The translations under genes and the position numbers were made by a program. A stretch of DNA of 64,000 nt, taken from the NCBI GenBank assembly GCA_963855995.1, contig OY979728.1, positions 6,869,330-6,933,329 of the forward strand, written 5' to 3'. The stretch is from Muricea muricata (Eukaryota; Cnidaria; Anthozoa; Malacalcyonacea; Plexauridae). Under the pieces are notes generated by a model. It was not told where the DNA came from. It saw only the letters and a list, made by a program, of their open reading frames with translations, and did no database searches. Below, in pieces: positions 22,032-34,701 of this stretch. Positions within the stretch are counted from its first letter, which is position 1. Each line of letters starts with the position of its first letter.

Positions 22032-25000
22032 AAAATGGTGTTTTCAGTGCTAAAGTGAACGAGTTGAGCGCAATGATGTACTGCAATCACGGACCTAAAA
22101 GAGACCTTCTAAATGGAAATTGCAGAACTTAGCAAGTCGGAAATCAAGTTTTTGGCGCTCAAACCATCGAGATGAGCGAAATAACATGTTGAAATGAGAA
22201 ACCTATAACTTGCTTGTAAACTGAAAAGAAACGATCTTAGAACCATAAAAATCCCGTTTTAAGCGTTCTAGAAGCGATTTGAGCCTAAAAACATGCTCTA
22301 ATCACAAACTAAAAACTGCCGTCTTAGATCGATCACGACGACGTTTTAGAGCTTAAAATGGTGTTTTCAGTGCTAAAGTGAACGAGTTAAACGCAATGAT
22401 GTACTGCAATCACGGACCTAAAAGAGACCTTCTAAATGGAAATTGAAAACTTAGCAAGTCGGGAATCATGTTTTCGGCGCTCAAACCATCGAGATGAGCG
22501 AAATAACATGTTGAAATGAGAAACCTATAACTTGCTTGTAAACTGAAAAGAAACGGTCTTAGAAGCATCAAATTCCCGTTTTAAGCGTTCTAGAAGCGAT
22601 TTGAGCGTAAAAACATGCTCAATTCACCAACTAAAAATTGCCGTCTTAAATCGATAAGGACGACGTTTGAGTGCTTAAAATGGTGTTTTCAGTGCTGAAG
22701 TGAACGAGTTAAGCGCAATGATTTACTTCAATCACGGACCGAAAAGAGACCTTCTAAATGGAAATTGACAACTTAGCAAGTCGGGAATCATGTTTTCGGC
22801 TCTCAAACCATCGAGATGAGCGAAATAACATGTTGAAATGAGAAACCTATAACTTGCTTGTAAACTGAAAAGAAACGATCTTAGAACCATCAAAATCCCG
22901 TTTTAAGCGTTCTAGAAGCGATTTGAGCGTAAAAACATGCTCAAATCACAAACTAAAAATTGCCGTCTTAAATCGATAAGGACGACGTTTTAGAGCTCAA
23001 AATGGTGTTTTCAGTGCTAAAGTGAACGAGTTGAGCGCAATGATGTACTGCAATCACGGACCTAAAAGAGACCTTCTAAATGGAAATTGCATAACTTATA
23101 AAGTCGGGAATCATGTTTTCGGCGCTAAAACCATCGAGATGAGCGAAATAACATGTTGAAATGAGAAACCTATAACTTGCTTGTAAACTGAAAAGAAACG
23201 ATCTTAGAACCATCAAAATCCCTTTTTAAGCGTTCTAGAAGCGATTTGAACGTAAAAACATGCTCAAATCACCAACTAAAAATTGCCGTCTTAAATCGAT
23301 AAGGACGACGTTTTAGAGCTTAAAATGGTGTTTTCAGTGCTAAAGTGAACGAGTTGAGCGCAATGATGTACTGCAATCACGGACCTAAAAGAGACCTTCT
23401 AAATGGAAATTGAAGAACTTAGCAAGTCGGAAATCAAGTTTTTGGCGCTCAAACCATCGAGATGAGCGAAATAACATGTTGAAATGAGAAACCTATAACT
23501 TGCTTGTAAACTGAAAAGAAACGATCTTAGAACCATTCAAAATCGCGTTTTAAGCGTTCTAGAAGCGATTTGAGCGTAAAAACATGCTCAAATCACAAAC
23601 TAAAAATCCGTCTTAAATCCATAAGGACGACGTTTTAGAGCTTAAAATGGTGTTTTCCGTGCTAAAGGGAACGAGTTAAGCGCAATGATGTACTGCAATC
23701 ACGGACCGAAAAGAGACCTTCTAAATGGAAATTGCAGAACTTAGCAAGTCGGGAATCATGTTTTCGGCGCTCAAACCATCGAGACGAGCGAAATAACATG
23801 TTGAAATGAGAAACCTATAACTTGCTTGAACACTGAAAAGAAACGATCTTAGAAGCATCAAAATCCCGTTTTAAGCGTTCTAGAAGCGATTTGAGCCTAA
23901 CATGCTCTAATCACAAACTAAAAACTGCCGTTTTAGATCGATCACGGCGACGTTTTAGAGCTTAAAATGGTGTTTTCAGTGCCAAAGTGAACGAGTTAAG
24001 CGCAATGATGTACTGCAATCACGGACCTAAAAGAGACCTTCTAAATGGAAATTGACAACTTAGCAAGTCGGGAATCATGTTTTCGGCTCTCAAACCATTA
24101 AGATGAGCGAAATAACATGTTGAAATGAGAAACTATAACTTGCTTGTAAACTGAAAAGAAACGATCTTAGAACAATGAAAATCCCGTTTTAAGCGTTCTA
24201 GAAGCGATTTGAGCGTAAAAACCTGCTCAAATCACGAACTAAAAATTGCCGTCTTAAATCGATAAGGAAGACGTTTTAGAGCTTAAAATGGTGTTTTCAG
24301 TGCTAAAGTGAACGAGTTGAGCGCAATGACGTACTGCAATCGCGGACCTAAAAGAGACCTTCTAAATGGAAATTGCACAACTTAGAAAGTCGGGAATCAT
24401 GTTTTCGGCGCTAAAACCATCGAGATGAGCGAAATAACATGTTGAAATGAGAAACCTATAACTTGTTGAAAACTGAAAAGAAACGATCTTAGAACCATCA
24501 AAATCACGTTTTAAGCGTTCTAGAAGCGATTTGAGCCTAACATGCTCTAATCACAAACTAAAAACTGCCGTCTTAGATCGATCACGGCGACGTTTTAGAG
24601 CTTAAAATGGTGTTTTCAGTGCCAAAGTGAACGAGTTAAGCGCAATGATGTACTGCAATCACGGACCTAAAAGAGACCTTCTAAATGGAAATTGACAACT
24701 TAGCAAGTCGGGAATCATGTTTTCGGCTCTCAAACCATTGAGATGAGCGAAATAACATGTTGAAATGAGAAACTATAACTTGCTTGTAAACTAAAAAGAA
24801 ACGATCTGAGAACAATGAAAATCCCGTTTTAAGCGTTCTAGAAGCGATTTGAGCGTAAAAACATGCTCAAATCACCAACTAAAAATTGCCATCTTAAATC
24901 GATAAGGACGACGTTTTAGAGCTTAAAATGGTGTTTTCAGTGCTAAAGTGAACCAGTTGAGCGCAATGACGTACTACAATCGCGGACCTAAAAGAGACCT

Positions 25001-26536
25001 TCTAAATGGAAATTGCACAACTTAGAAAGTCGGGAATCATGTTTTCGGCGCTAAAACCATCGAGATGAGCGAAATAACATGTTAAAATGAGAAACCTATA
25101 ACTTGCTTGAAAACTGAAAAGAAACGATCTTAGAACCATCAAAATCACGTTTTAAGCGTTCTAGAAGCGATTTGAGCGAAAAACATGCTCTAATCAAAAA
25201 CTAAAAACTGCCGTCTTAGATCGATCACGGCGACCTTTTAGAGCTCAAAATGGTGTTTTCAGTGCTAAAGTGAACGAGTTAAGCGCAATGATTTACTTCA
25301 ATCACGGACCTAAAAGAGACCTTCTAAATGGAAATTGCACAACTTAGAAAGTCGGGAATCATGTTTTCGGCGCTAAAACCATCGAGATGAGCGAAATAAC
25401 ATGTTAAAATGAGAAACCTATAACTTGCTTGAAAACTGAAAAGAAACGATCTTAGAACCATCAAAATCACGTTTTAAGCGTTCTAGAAGCGATTTGAGCC
25501 TAAAAACATGCTCTAATCACAAACTAAAAACTGCCGTCTTAGATCGATCACGACGACGTTGTAGAGCTTAAAATGGTGTTTTCAGTGCTAAAGTGAACCA
25601 GTTAAACGCAATGATGTACTGCAATCACGGACCTAAAAGAGACCTTCTAAATGGAAATTGAAAACTTAGCAAGTCGGGAATCATGTTTTCGGCGCTCAAA
25701 CCATCGAGATGAGCGAAATAACATGTTGAAATGAGAAACCTATAACTTGCTTGTAAACTGAAAAGAAACGATCTTAGAACCATTCAAAATCGCGTTTTAA
25801 GCGTTCTAGAATCGATTTGAGCGTAAAAACATGCTCAAATCACAAACTAAAAATTGCCGTCTTAAATCGATAAGGACGACGTTTTAGAGCTTAAAATGGT
25901 GTTTTCAGTGCTAAAGTGAACGAGTTAAGCGCAATAATGTACTGCAATCACGGTCCGAAAAGAGACCTTCTAAATGGAAATTGACAACTTAGCAAGTCGT
26001 GAATCATGTTTTCGGCTCTCAAACCATCGAGATGAGCGAAATAACATGTTGAAATGAGAAACCTATAACTTGCTTGTAAACTGAAAAGAAACGATCTTAG
26101 AACCATCAAAATCCCGTTTTAAGCGTTCTAGAAGCGATTTGAGCCTAAAAACATGCTATAATTACAAACTAAAAACTGCCGTCTTAGATCGATCACGGCG
26201 ATGTTTTAGAGCTTAAAATGGTGTTTTCAGTGCTAAAGTGAAGGAGTTAAGCGCAATGATGTACTGCAATCACGGACCTAAAAGAGACCTTCTAAATGGA
26301 AATTGACAACTTAGCAAGTCGGGAATCATTTTTTCGGCTCTCAAATCATCGAGATGAGCGAAATAACATGTTGAAATGAGAAACCTATAACTTGCTTGTA
26401 AACTGAAAAGAAACGATCTTAGAACCATCAAAATCTCGTTTTAGGCGTTCTAGAAACGATTTGAGCGTAAAAACATGCTCAAATCACCAACTAAAAATTG
26501 CCGTCTTAAATGCATAAGGACGACGTTTTAGAGCTT
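22032..26536. repeat. Satellite between LINE copies 5 and 6
   Basis: Thirteen full monomers from 22318 to 26178 plus the head of 26500. Starts 22318-25210 match 54464-57358 (offset 32,146, then 32,148 after a 2-bp deletion at the 23607 junction). From about 25500 the sequence switches to the block shared with 2521 onward, so LINE copy 6 here belongs to a different lineage from copy 5. Monomer 22640 is a hybrid: TTTGAGTGC in front, GATTTACTTC behind. Confidence 0.92.
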
Positions 26537-26996
26537 ATTATTATTATTATTAAAACTATATATATTCACGCTTACCCCTTCAGCAATAGCTGATTTCCAA
26601 GGGGGGCGTGACAATAAAAAGAAAACTATATACATAAATACAAATAAAGACAGTAAAACTCAAGTACGATGTTAGGATAGACTAATATCAGAAATTAAAG
26701 AATTAAAGGTATTTATCGATATTGAATCTCTAACTTCCGATGGTAAATTATTCCAAAGTTTTGCACCACTATAACTAATACTTTTTCTCATATTTTCAGT
26801 TTTAGGCTTTGTCAGATAAAACCCATAATCTGAATTACGTAAATTGTAATCATGTTGAGGAGCATTTGGATTTCGAAATGATTCGATTAGAACAGCTGGT
26901 GCTTGCCCGTGAATTATTCTAAACATGAGTCTGGCTTTCATAACAAGTCTACGTTGCTTCAACGTTTTCCATTGAAGATCATTTAAGGCTGCTTCC
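26537..26996 (-). mobile_element. 5'-truncated LINE, copy 6
   Basis: Partner of copy 3 at +22,979. GAGCTT at 26531-26536 and 26997-27002. It is the only member of the four-copy group outside the first 4.1 kb. Confidence 0.9.
26672..26995 (-). pseudogene. LINE RT C-terminal remnant, copy 6
   Basis: As copy 3 except for a private Y-to-N change (PKTENMRK for PKTEYMRK). Frame intact for 107 residues. The in-frame TGA just upstream, caused by the extra T in GCAATTCACGG, ends the satellite read-through in this group. Confidence 0.87.
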
Positions 26997-29864
26997 GAGC
27001 TTAAAATGGTGTTTTCAGTGCTAAAGTGAACGAGTTGAGCGCAATGATGTACTGCAATTCACGGACCTAAAAGAGACCTTCTAAATGGAAATTGCAGAAC
27101 TTAGCAAGTCGGGAATCATGTTTTCGGCGCTCAAACCATCGAGACGAGCGAAATAACATGTTGAAATGAGAAACCTATAACTTGCTTGTAAACTGAAAAG
27201 AAACGATCTTAGAACCATCAAAATCGCGTTTTAAGCGTTCTAGAAGCGATTTGAGCCTAAAAACATGCTCTAATCACAAACTAAAAACTGCCGTCTTAGA
27301 TCGATCACGGCCACGTTTTAGAGCTTAAAATGGTGTTTTCAGTGCTGAAGTGAACGAGTTAAGCGCAATGATGTACTGCAATCACGGACCTAAAAGAGAC
27401 CTTCTAAATGGAAATTGCAGAACTTAGCAAGTCGGGAATCATGTTTTCGGCGCTCAAACCATCGAGACGAGCGAAATAACATGTTGAAATGAGAAACCTA
27501 TAACTTGCTTGTAAACTGAAAAGAAACGATTAAGAACCATCAAAATCGCGTTTTAAGCGTTCTAGAAGCGATTTGAGCCTAAAAACATGCTCTAATCACA
27601 AACTAAAAACTGCCGTCTTAGATCGATCACGACGACGTTTTAGAGCTTAAAATGGTGTTTTCAGTGCTAAAGTGAACGAGTTAAGCGCAATGATGTACTG
27701 CAATCACCGACCTAAAAGAGATCTTCTAAATGGAAATTGAAAACTTAGCAAGTCAGGAATCATGTTTTCGGCGCTCAAACCATCGAGATGAGCGAAATAA
27801 CATGTTGAAATGAGAAACCTATAACTTGCTTGTAAACTGAAAAGAAACGATCTTAGAACCATCAAAATCCCGATTTAAGCGTTCTAGAAGCGATTTGAGC
27901 GTAAAAACATGCTCAAATCACCAACTAAAAATTGCCGTCTTAAATCGATAAGGACGACGCTTTAGAGCTTAAAATGGTGTTTTCAGTGCTAAAGTGAACG
28001 AGTTGAGCGCAATGACGTACTGCAATCGCGGACCTAAAAGAGACCTTCTAAATGGAAATTGCACAACTTAGCAAGTCGGGAATCATGTTTTCGGCGCTCA
28101 AAGCATCGAGATGAGCGAAATAACATGTTGAAATGAGAAACCTATAACTTGCTTGAAAACTGAAAAGAAACGATCTTAGAACCATCAAAATCACGTTTTA
28201 AGCGTTCTAGAAGCGATTTGAGCGAAAAACATGCTCTAATCACAAACTAAAAACTGCCGTCTTAGATCGATCACGGCGACCTTTTAGAGCTTAAAATGTT
28301 TCTTTCAGTGCTAAAGTGAACGAGTTAAGCGCAATGATTTACTTCAATCACGGACCTAAAAGAGACCTTCTAAATGGAAATTGCACAACTTAGCAAGTCG
28401 GGAATCATGTTTTCGGCGCTCAAACCATCGTGATGAGCGAAATAACATGTTGAAATGAGAAACCTATAACTTGCTTGAACACTGAAAAGAAACGATCTTA
28501 GAACCATCAAAATCCCGTTTTAAGCGTTCTAGAAGCGATTTGAGCTTAACATGCTCTAATCACAAACTAAAAACTGCCGTCTTAGATCGATCACGGCGAC
28601 GTTTTAGAGCTTAAAATGGTGTTTTCAGTGCCAAAGTGAACGAGTTAAGCGCAATGATGTACTCCAATCACGGACCTAAAAGAGACCTTCTAAATGGAAA
28701 TTGACAACTTAGCAAGTCGGGAATCATGTTTTCGGCTCTCAAACCATTGAGATGAGCGAAATAACATGTTGAAATGAGAAACTATAACTTGCTTGTAAAC
28801 TGAAAAGAAACGATCTGAGAACAATGAAAATCCCGTTTTAAGCGTTATAGTAGCGATTTGAGCGTAAAAACATGCTCAAATCACCAACTAAAAATTGCCG
28901 TCTTAAATCGATAAGGACGACGTTTTAGAGCTTAAAATGGTGTTTTCAGTGCTAAAGTGAACGAGTTGAGCGCAATGACGTACTCCAATCGCGGACCTAA
29001 AAGAGACCTTCGAAATGGAAATTGCACAACTTAGAAAGTCGGGAATCATGTTTTCGGCTCTCAAACCATTGAGATGAGCGAAATAACATGTTGAAATGAG
29101 AAACTATAACTTGCTTGTAAACTGAAAAGAAACGATCTGAGAAAAATGAAAATCCCGTTTTAAGCGTTCTAGAAGCGATTTGAGCGTAAAAACATGCTCA
29201 AATCACCAACTAAAAATTGCCGTCTTAAATCGATAAGGACGACGTTTTAGAGCTTAAAATGGTGTTTTCAGTGCTAAAGTGAACGAGTTGAGCGCAATGA
29301 CGTACTGCAATCGCGGACCTAAAAGAGACCTTCTAAATGGAAATTGCACAACTTAGAAAGTCGGGAATCATGTTTTCGGCGCTAAAACCATCGAGATGAG
29401 CGAAATAACATGTTGAAATGAGAAACCTATAACTTGCTTGTAAACTGAAAAGAAACGATCTTAGAACCATTCAAAATCGCGTTTTAAGCGTTCTAGAAGC
29501 GATTTGAGCGTAAAAACATGCTCTAATCACAAACTAAAAACTGCCGTCTTAGATCGATCATGACAACATTTTAGAGTTTAAAATGATGTTTTCAGTGCTA
29601 AAGTGAACGAGTTAAGCGCAATGATGTACTGCAATCACCGACCTAAAAGAGACCTTCTAAATGGAAATTGAAAACTTAGCAAGTCAGGAATCATGTTTTC
29701 GGCGCTCAAACCATCGAGATGAGCGAAATAACATGTTGAAATGAGAAACCTATAACTTGCTTGTAAACTGAAAAGAAACGATCTTAGAACCATCAAAATC
29801 CCGTTTTAAGCGTTCTAGAAGCGATTTGAGCGTAAAAACATGCTCAAATCACAACCTAAAAATT

Positions 29865-31800
29865 GCCGTCTTAAATCGATAAGGACGACGTTTTAGAGCT
29901 TAAAATGATTTTTTCAGTGCTAAAGTGAACGAGTTGAGCGCAATGATGTACTGCAATCACGGACCTAAAAGAGACCTTCTAAATGGAAATTGCACAACTT
30001 AGAAAGTCGGGAATCATGTTTTCGGCGCTAAAACCATCGAGATGAGCGAAATAACATGTTAAAATGAGAAACCTATAACTTGCTTGAAAACTGAAAAGAA
30101 ACGATCTTAGAACCATCAAAATCCCGTTTTAAGCGTTCTAGAAGCGATTTGAGCGTAAAAACATGCTCAAATCACAACCTAAAAATTGCCGTCTTAAATC
30201 GATAAGGACGACGTTTTAGAGCTTAAAATGATATTTTCAGTGCTAAAGTGAACGAGTTAAGCGCAATGATGTACTGCAATCACGGACCTAAAAGAGACCT
30301 TCTAAATGGAAATTGCACAACTTAGAAAGTCGGGAATCATGTTTTCGGCGCTAAAACCATCGAGATGAGCGAAATAACATGTTAAAATGAGAAACCTATA
30401 ACTTGCTTGAAAACTGAAAAGAAACGATCTTAGAACCATCAAAATCACGTTTTAAGCGTTCTAGAAGCGATTTGAGCGAAAAACATGCTCTAATCACAAA
30501 CTAAAAACTGCCGTCTTAGATCGATCACGGCGACCTTTTAGAGCTCAAAATGATGTTTTCAGTGCTAAAGTGAACGAGTTAAGCGCAATGATTTACTTCA
30601 ATCACGGACCTAAAAGAGACCTTCTAAATGGAAATTGCACAACTTAGCAAGTCGGGAATCATGTTTTCGGCGCTCAAACCATCGAGATGAGCGAAATAAC
30701 ATGTTGAAATGAGAAACCTATAACTTGCTTGAACACTGAAAAGAAACGATCTTAGAAGCATCAAAATCCCGTTTTAAGCGTTCTAGAAGCGATTTGAGCG
30801 TAAAAACATGCTCAATTCACCAACTAAAAATTGCCGTCTTAAATCGATAAGGACGACGTTTGAGAGCTTAAAATGGTGTTTTCAGTGCTGAAGTGAACGA
30901 GTTGAGCGCAATGATGTACTGCAATCACGGACCTAAAAGAGACTTTCTAAATAGAAATTGCACAACTTAGCAAGTCGGGAATCACGTTCTCGGCGCTCAA
31001 ACCATCGACATGAGCGAAATAACATGTTGAAATGAGAAACCTATAACTTGCTTGTAAACTGAAAAGAAACGATCTTTGAACAATCAAAATCGCGCTTTAA
31101 GCGTTCTAGAAGCGATTTGAGTGTAAAAACATGCGCTAATCACGAACTAAAAACTGCCGTCTTAGATCGATCACGGCCACGTTTTAGAGCTTAAAATGTT
31201 GTTTTCAGTGCTGAAGTGAACGAGTTAAGCGCAATGATGTACTGCAATCACGGACCTAAAAGAGACCTTCTAAATGGAAATTGCAGAACTTAGCAAGTCG
31301 GGAATCATGTTTTCGGCGCTCAAACCATCGAGACGAGCGAAATAACATGTTGAAATGAGAAACCTATAACTTGCTTGTAAACTGAAAAGAAACGATCTTA
31401 GAACCATCAAAATCGCGTTTTAAGCGTTCTAGAAGCGATTTGAGCCTAAAAACATGCTCTAATCACAAACTAAAAACTGCCGTCTTAGATCGATCACGAC
31501 GACGTTTTAGAGCTTAAAATGGTGTTTTCAGTGCTAAAGTGAACGAGTTAAGCGCAATGATGTACTGCAATCACCGACCTAAAAGAGACTTTCTAAATGG
31601 AAATTGAAAACTTAGCAAGTCAGGAATCATGTTTTCGGCGCTCAAACCATCGAGATGAGCGAAATAACATGTTGAAATGAGAAACCTATAACTTGCTTGT
31701 AAACTGAAAAGAAACGATCTTAGAACCATCAAAATCCCGTTTTAAGCGTTCTAGAAGCGATTTGAGCGTAAAAACATGCTCAAATCACAACCTAAAAATT
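29865..31800 (+). repeat. 1936-bp six-monomer HOR, unit 1
   Basis: Starts 29865 A, 30188 A, 30510 B, 30833 A, 31156 B, 31479 B. Private tags repeated at +1936 are GATATTTTCAG (30230), CACGTT in place of CATGTT (30983) and CGCGCTTTAAGCG (31091). One difference seen between the units is CACGTTCTCGG here against CACGTTTTCGG in unit 2. Confidence 0.87.
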
Positions 31801-33736
31801 GCCGTCTTAAATCGATAAGGACGACGTTTTAGAGCTTAAAATGATTTTTTCAGTGCTAAAGTGAACGAGTTGAGCGCAATGATGTACTGCAATCACGGAC
31901 CTAAAAGAGACCTTCTAAATGGAAATTGCACAACTTAGAAAGTCGGGAATCATGTTTTCGGCGCTAAAACCATCGAGATGAGCGAAATAACATGTTAAAA
32001 TGAGAAACCTATAACTTGCTTGAAAACTGAAAAGAAACGATCTTAGAACCATCAAAATCCCGTTTTAAGCGTTCTAGAAGCGATTTGAGCGTAAAAACAT
32101 GCTCAAATCACAACCTAAAAATTGCCGTCTTAAATCGATAAGGACGACGTTTTAGAGCTTAAAATGATATTTTCAGTGCTAAAGTGAACGAGTTAAGCGC
32201 AATGATGTACTGCAATCACGGACCTAAAAGAGACCTTCTAAATGGAAATTGCACAACTTAGAAAGTCGGGAATCATGTTTTCGGCGCTAAAACCATCGAG
32301 ATGAGCGAAATAACATGTTAAAATGAGAAACCTATAACTTGCTTGAAAACTGAAAAGAAACGATCTTAGAACCATCAAAATCACGTTTTAAGCGTTCTAG
32401 AAGCGATTTGAGCGAAAAACATGCTCTAATCACAAACTAAAAACTGCCGTCTTAGATCGATCACGGCGACCTTTTAGAGCTCAAAATGATGTTTTCAGTG
32501 CTAAAGTGAACGAGTTAAGCGCAATGATTTACTTCAATCACGGACCTAAAAGAGACCTTCTAAATGGAAATTGCACAACTTAGCAAGTCGGGAATCATGT
32601 TTTCGGCGCTCAAACCATCGAGATGAGCGAAATAACATGTTGAAATGAGAAACCTATAACTTGCTTGAACACTGAAAAGAAACGATCTTAGAAGCATCAA
32701 AATCCCGTTTTAAGCGTTCTAGAAGCGATTTGAGCGTAAAAACATGCTCAATTCACCAACTAAAAATTGCCGTCTTAAATCGATAAGGACGACGTTTGAG
32801 AGCTTAAAATGGTGTTTTCAGTGCTGAAGTGAACGAGTTGAGCGCAATGATGTACTGCAATCACGGACCTAAAAGAGACTTTCTAAATAGAAATTGCACA
32901 ACTTAGCAAGTCGGGAATCACGTTTTCGGCGCTCAAACCATCGACATGAGCGAAATAACATGTTGAAATGAGAAACCTATAACTTGCTTGTAAACTGAAA
33001 AGAAACGATCTTTGAACAATCAAAATCGCGCTTTAAGCGTTCTAGAAGCGATTTGAGTGTAAAAACATGCGCTAATCACGAACTAAAAACTGCCGTCTTA
33101 GATCGATCACGGCCACGTTTTAGAGCTTAAAATGTTGTTTTCAGTGCTGAAGTGAACGAGTTAAGCGCAATGATGTACTGCAATCACGGACCTAAAAGAG
33201 ACCTTCTAAATGGAAATTGCAGAACTTAGCAAGTCGGGAATCATGTTTTCGGCGCTCAAACCATCGAGACGAGCGAAATAACATGTTGAAATGAGAAACC
33301 TATAACTTGCTTGTAAACTGAAAAGAAACGATCTTAGAACCATCAAAATCGCGTTTTAAGCGTTCTAGAAGCGATTTGAGCCTAAAAACATGCTCTAATC
33401 ACAAACTAAAAACTGCCGTCTTAGATCGATCACGACGACGTTTTAGAGCTTAAAATGGTGTTTTCAGTGCTAAAGTGAACGAGTTAAGCGCAATGATGTA
33501 CTGCAATCACCGACCTAAAAGAGACTTTCTAAATGGAAATTGAAAACTTAGCAAGTCAGGAATCATGTTTTCGGCGCTCAAACCATCGAGATGAGCGAAA
33601 TAACATGTTGAAATGAGAAACCTATAACTTGCTTGTAAACTGAAAAGAAACGATCTTAGAACCATCAAAATCCCTTTTTAAGCGTTCTAGAAGCGATTTG
33701 AACGTAAAAACATGCTCAAATCACCAACTAAAAATT
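31801..33736 (+). repeat. 1936-bp six-monomer HOR, unit 2
   Basis: Starts 31801, 32124, 32446, 32769, 33092, 33415. The last ~70 bp differ from unit 1 (CCCTTTTTAAGCG, TTTGAACG) and match the monomer before 9146, so the tandem repeat ends about 33670. Confidence 0.87.
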
Positions 33737-34701
33737 GCCGTCTTAAATCGATAAGGACGACGTTTTAGAGCTTAAAATGATTTTTTCAGTGCTAAAGTGA
33801 ACGAGTTGAACGCAATGATGTACTGCAATCACGGACCTAAAAGAGACCTTCTAAATGGAAATTGCACAACTTAGAAAGTCCGGAATCATGTTTTCGGCGC
33901 TAAAACCATCGAGATGAGCGAAATAACATGTTAAAATAAGAAACCTATAACTTGCTTGAAAACTGAAAAGAAACGATCTTAGAACCATCAAAATCACGTT
34001 TTAAGCGTTCTAGAAGCGATTTGAGCGAAAAACATGCTCTAATCACAAACTAAAAACTGCCGTCTTAGATCGATCACGGCGACCTTTTAGAGCTCAAAAT
34101 GATGTTTTCAGTGCTAAAGTGAACGAGTTAAGCGCAATGATTTACTTCAATCACGGACCGAAAAGAGACCTTCTAAATGGAAATTGACAACTTAGCAAGT
34201 CGGGAATCATGTTTTCGGCTCTCAAACCATCGAGATGAGCGAAATAACATGTTGAAATGAGAAACCTATAACTTGCTTGTAAACTGAAAAGAAACGATCT
34301 TAGAACCATCAAAATCCCGTTTTAAGCGTTCTAGAAACGATTTGAGCGTAAAAACATGCTCAAATCACAACCTAAAAAAATCCGTCTTAAATCGATAAGG
34401 ACGACGTGTTAGAGCTTAAAATGATTTTTTCAGTGCTAAAGTGAACGAGTTGAGCGCAATGATGTACTGCAATCACGGACCTAAAAGAGACCTTCTAAAT
34501 GGAAATTGCACAACTTAGAAAGTCGGGAATCATGTTTTCGGCGCTAAAACCATCGAGATGAGCGAAATAACATGTTAAAATGAGAAACCTATAACTTGCT
34601 TGAAAACTGAAAAGAAACGATCTTAGAACCATCAAATCACGTTTTAAGCGTTCTAGAAGCGATTTGAGCGAAAAACATGCTCTAATCACAAACTAAAAAC
34701 T

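Larger units (their letters stand above)
15284..22710 (+). repeat. Block duplicated at 56097-63523
   Basis: About 7.4 kb with LINE copies 4 and 5 recurs at a constant offset of 40,813 bp. Differences seen include GAGCTAAAT near 19775, GCGCTATG near 19991, GGGAATCTTG near 19096 and CCGTTTTAG near 17840. The first three are shared with 46.6-50 kb instead, so the three related regions have a mixed history. Confidence 0.82.
25500..29625 (+). repeat. Second copy of the 2521-6647 block
   Basis: The left border falls between 25470 (AATCAC here, AATCGC in the partner) and 25498. The right border lies in monomer 29543, which starts like monomer 6565 (CATGACAACATTTTAGAGTT) and ends like monomer 8824 (CAATCACCGACC). 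Confidence 0.82.
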
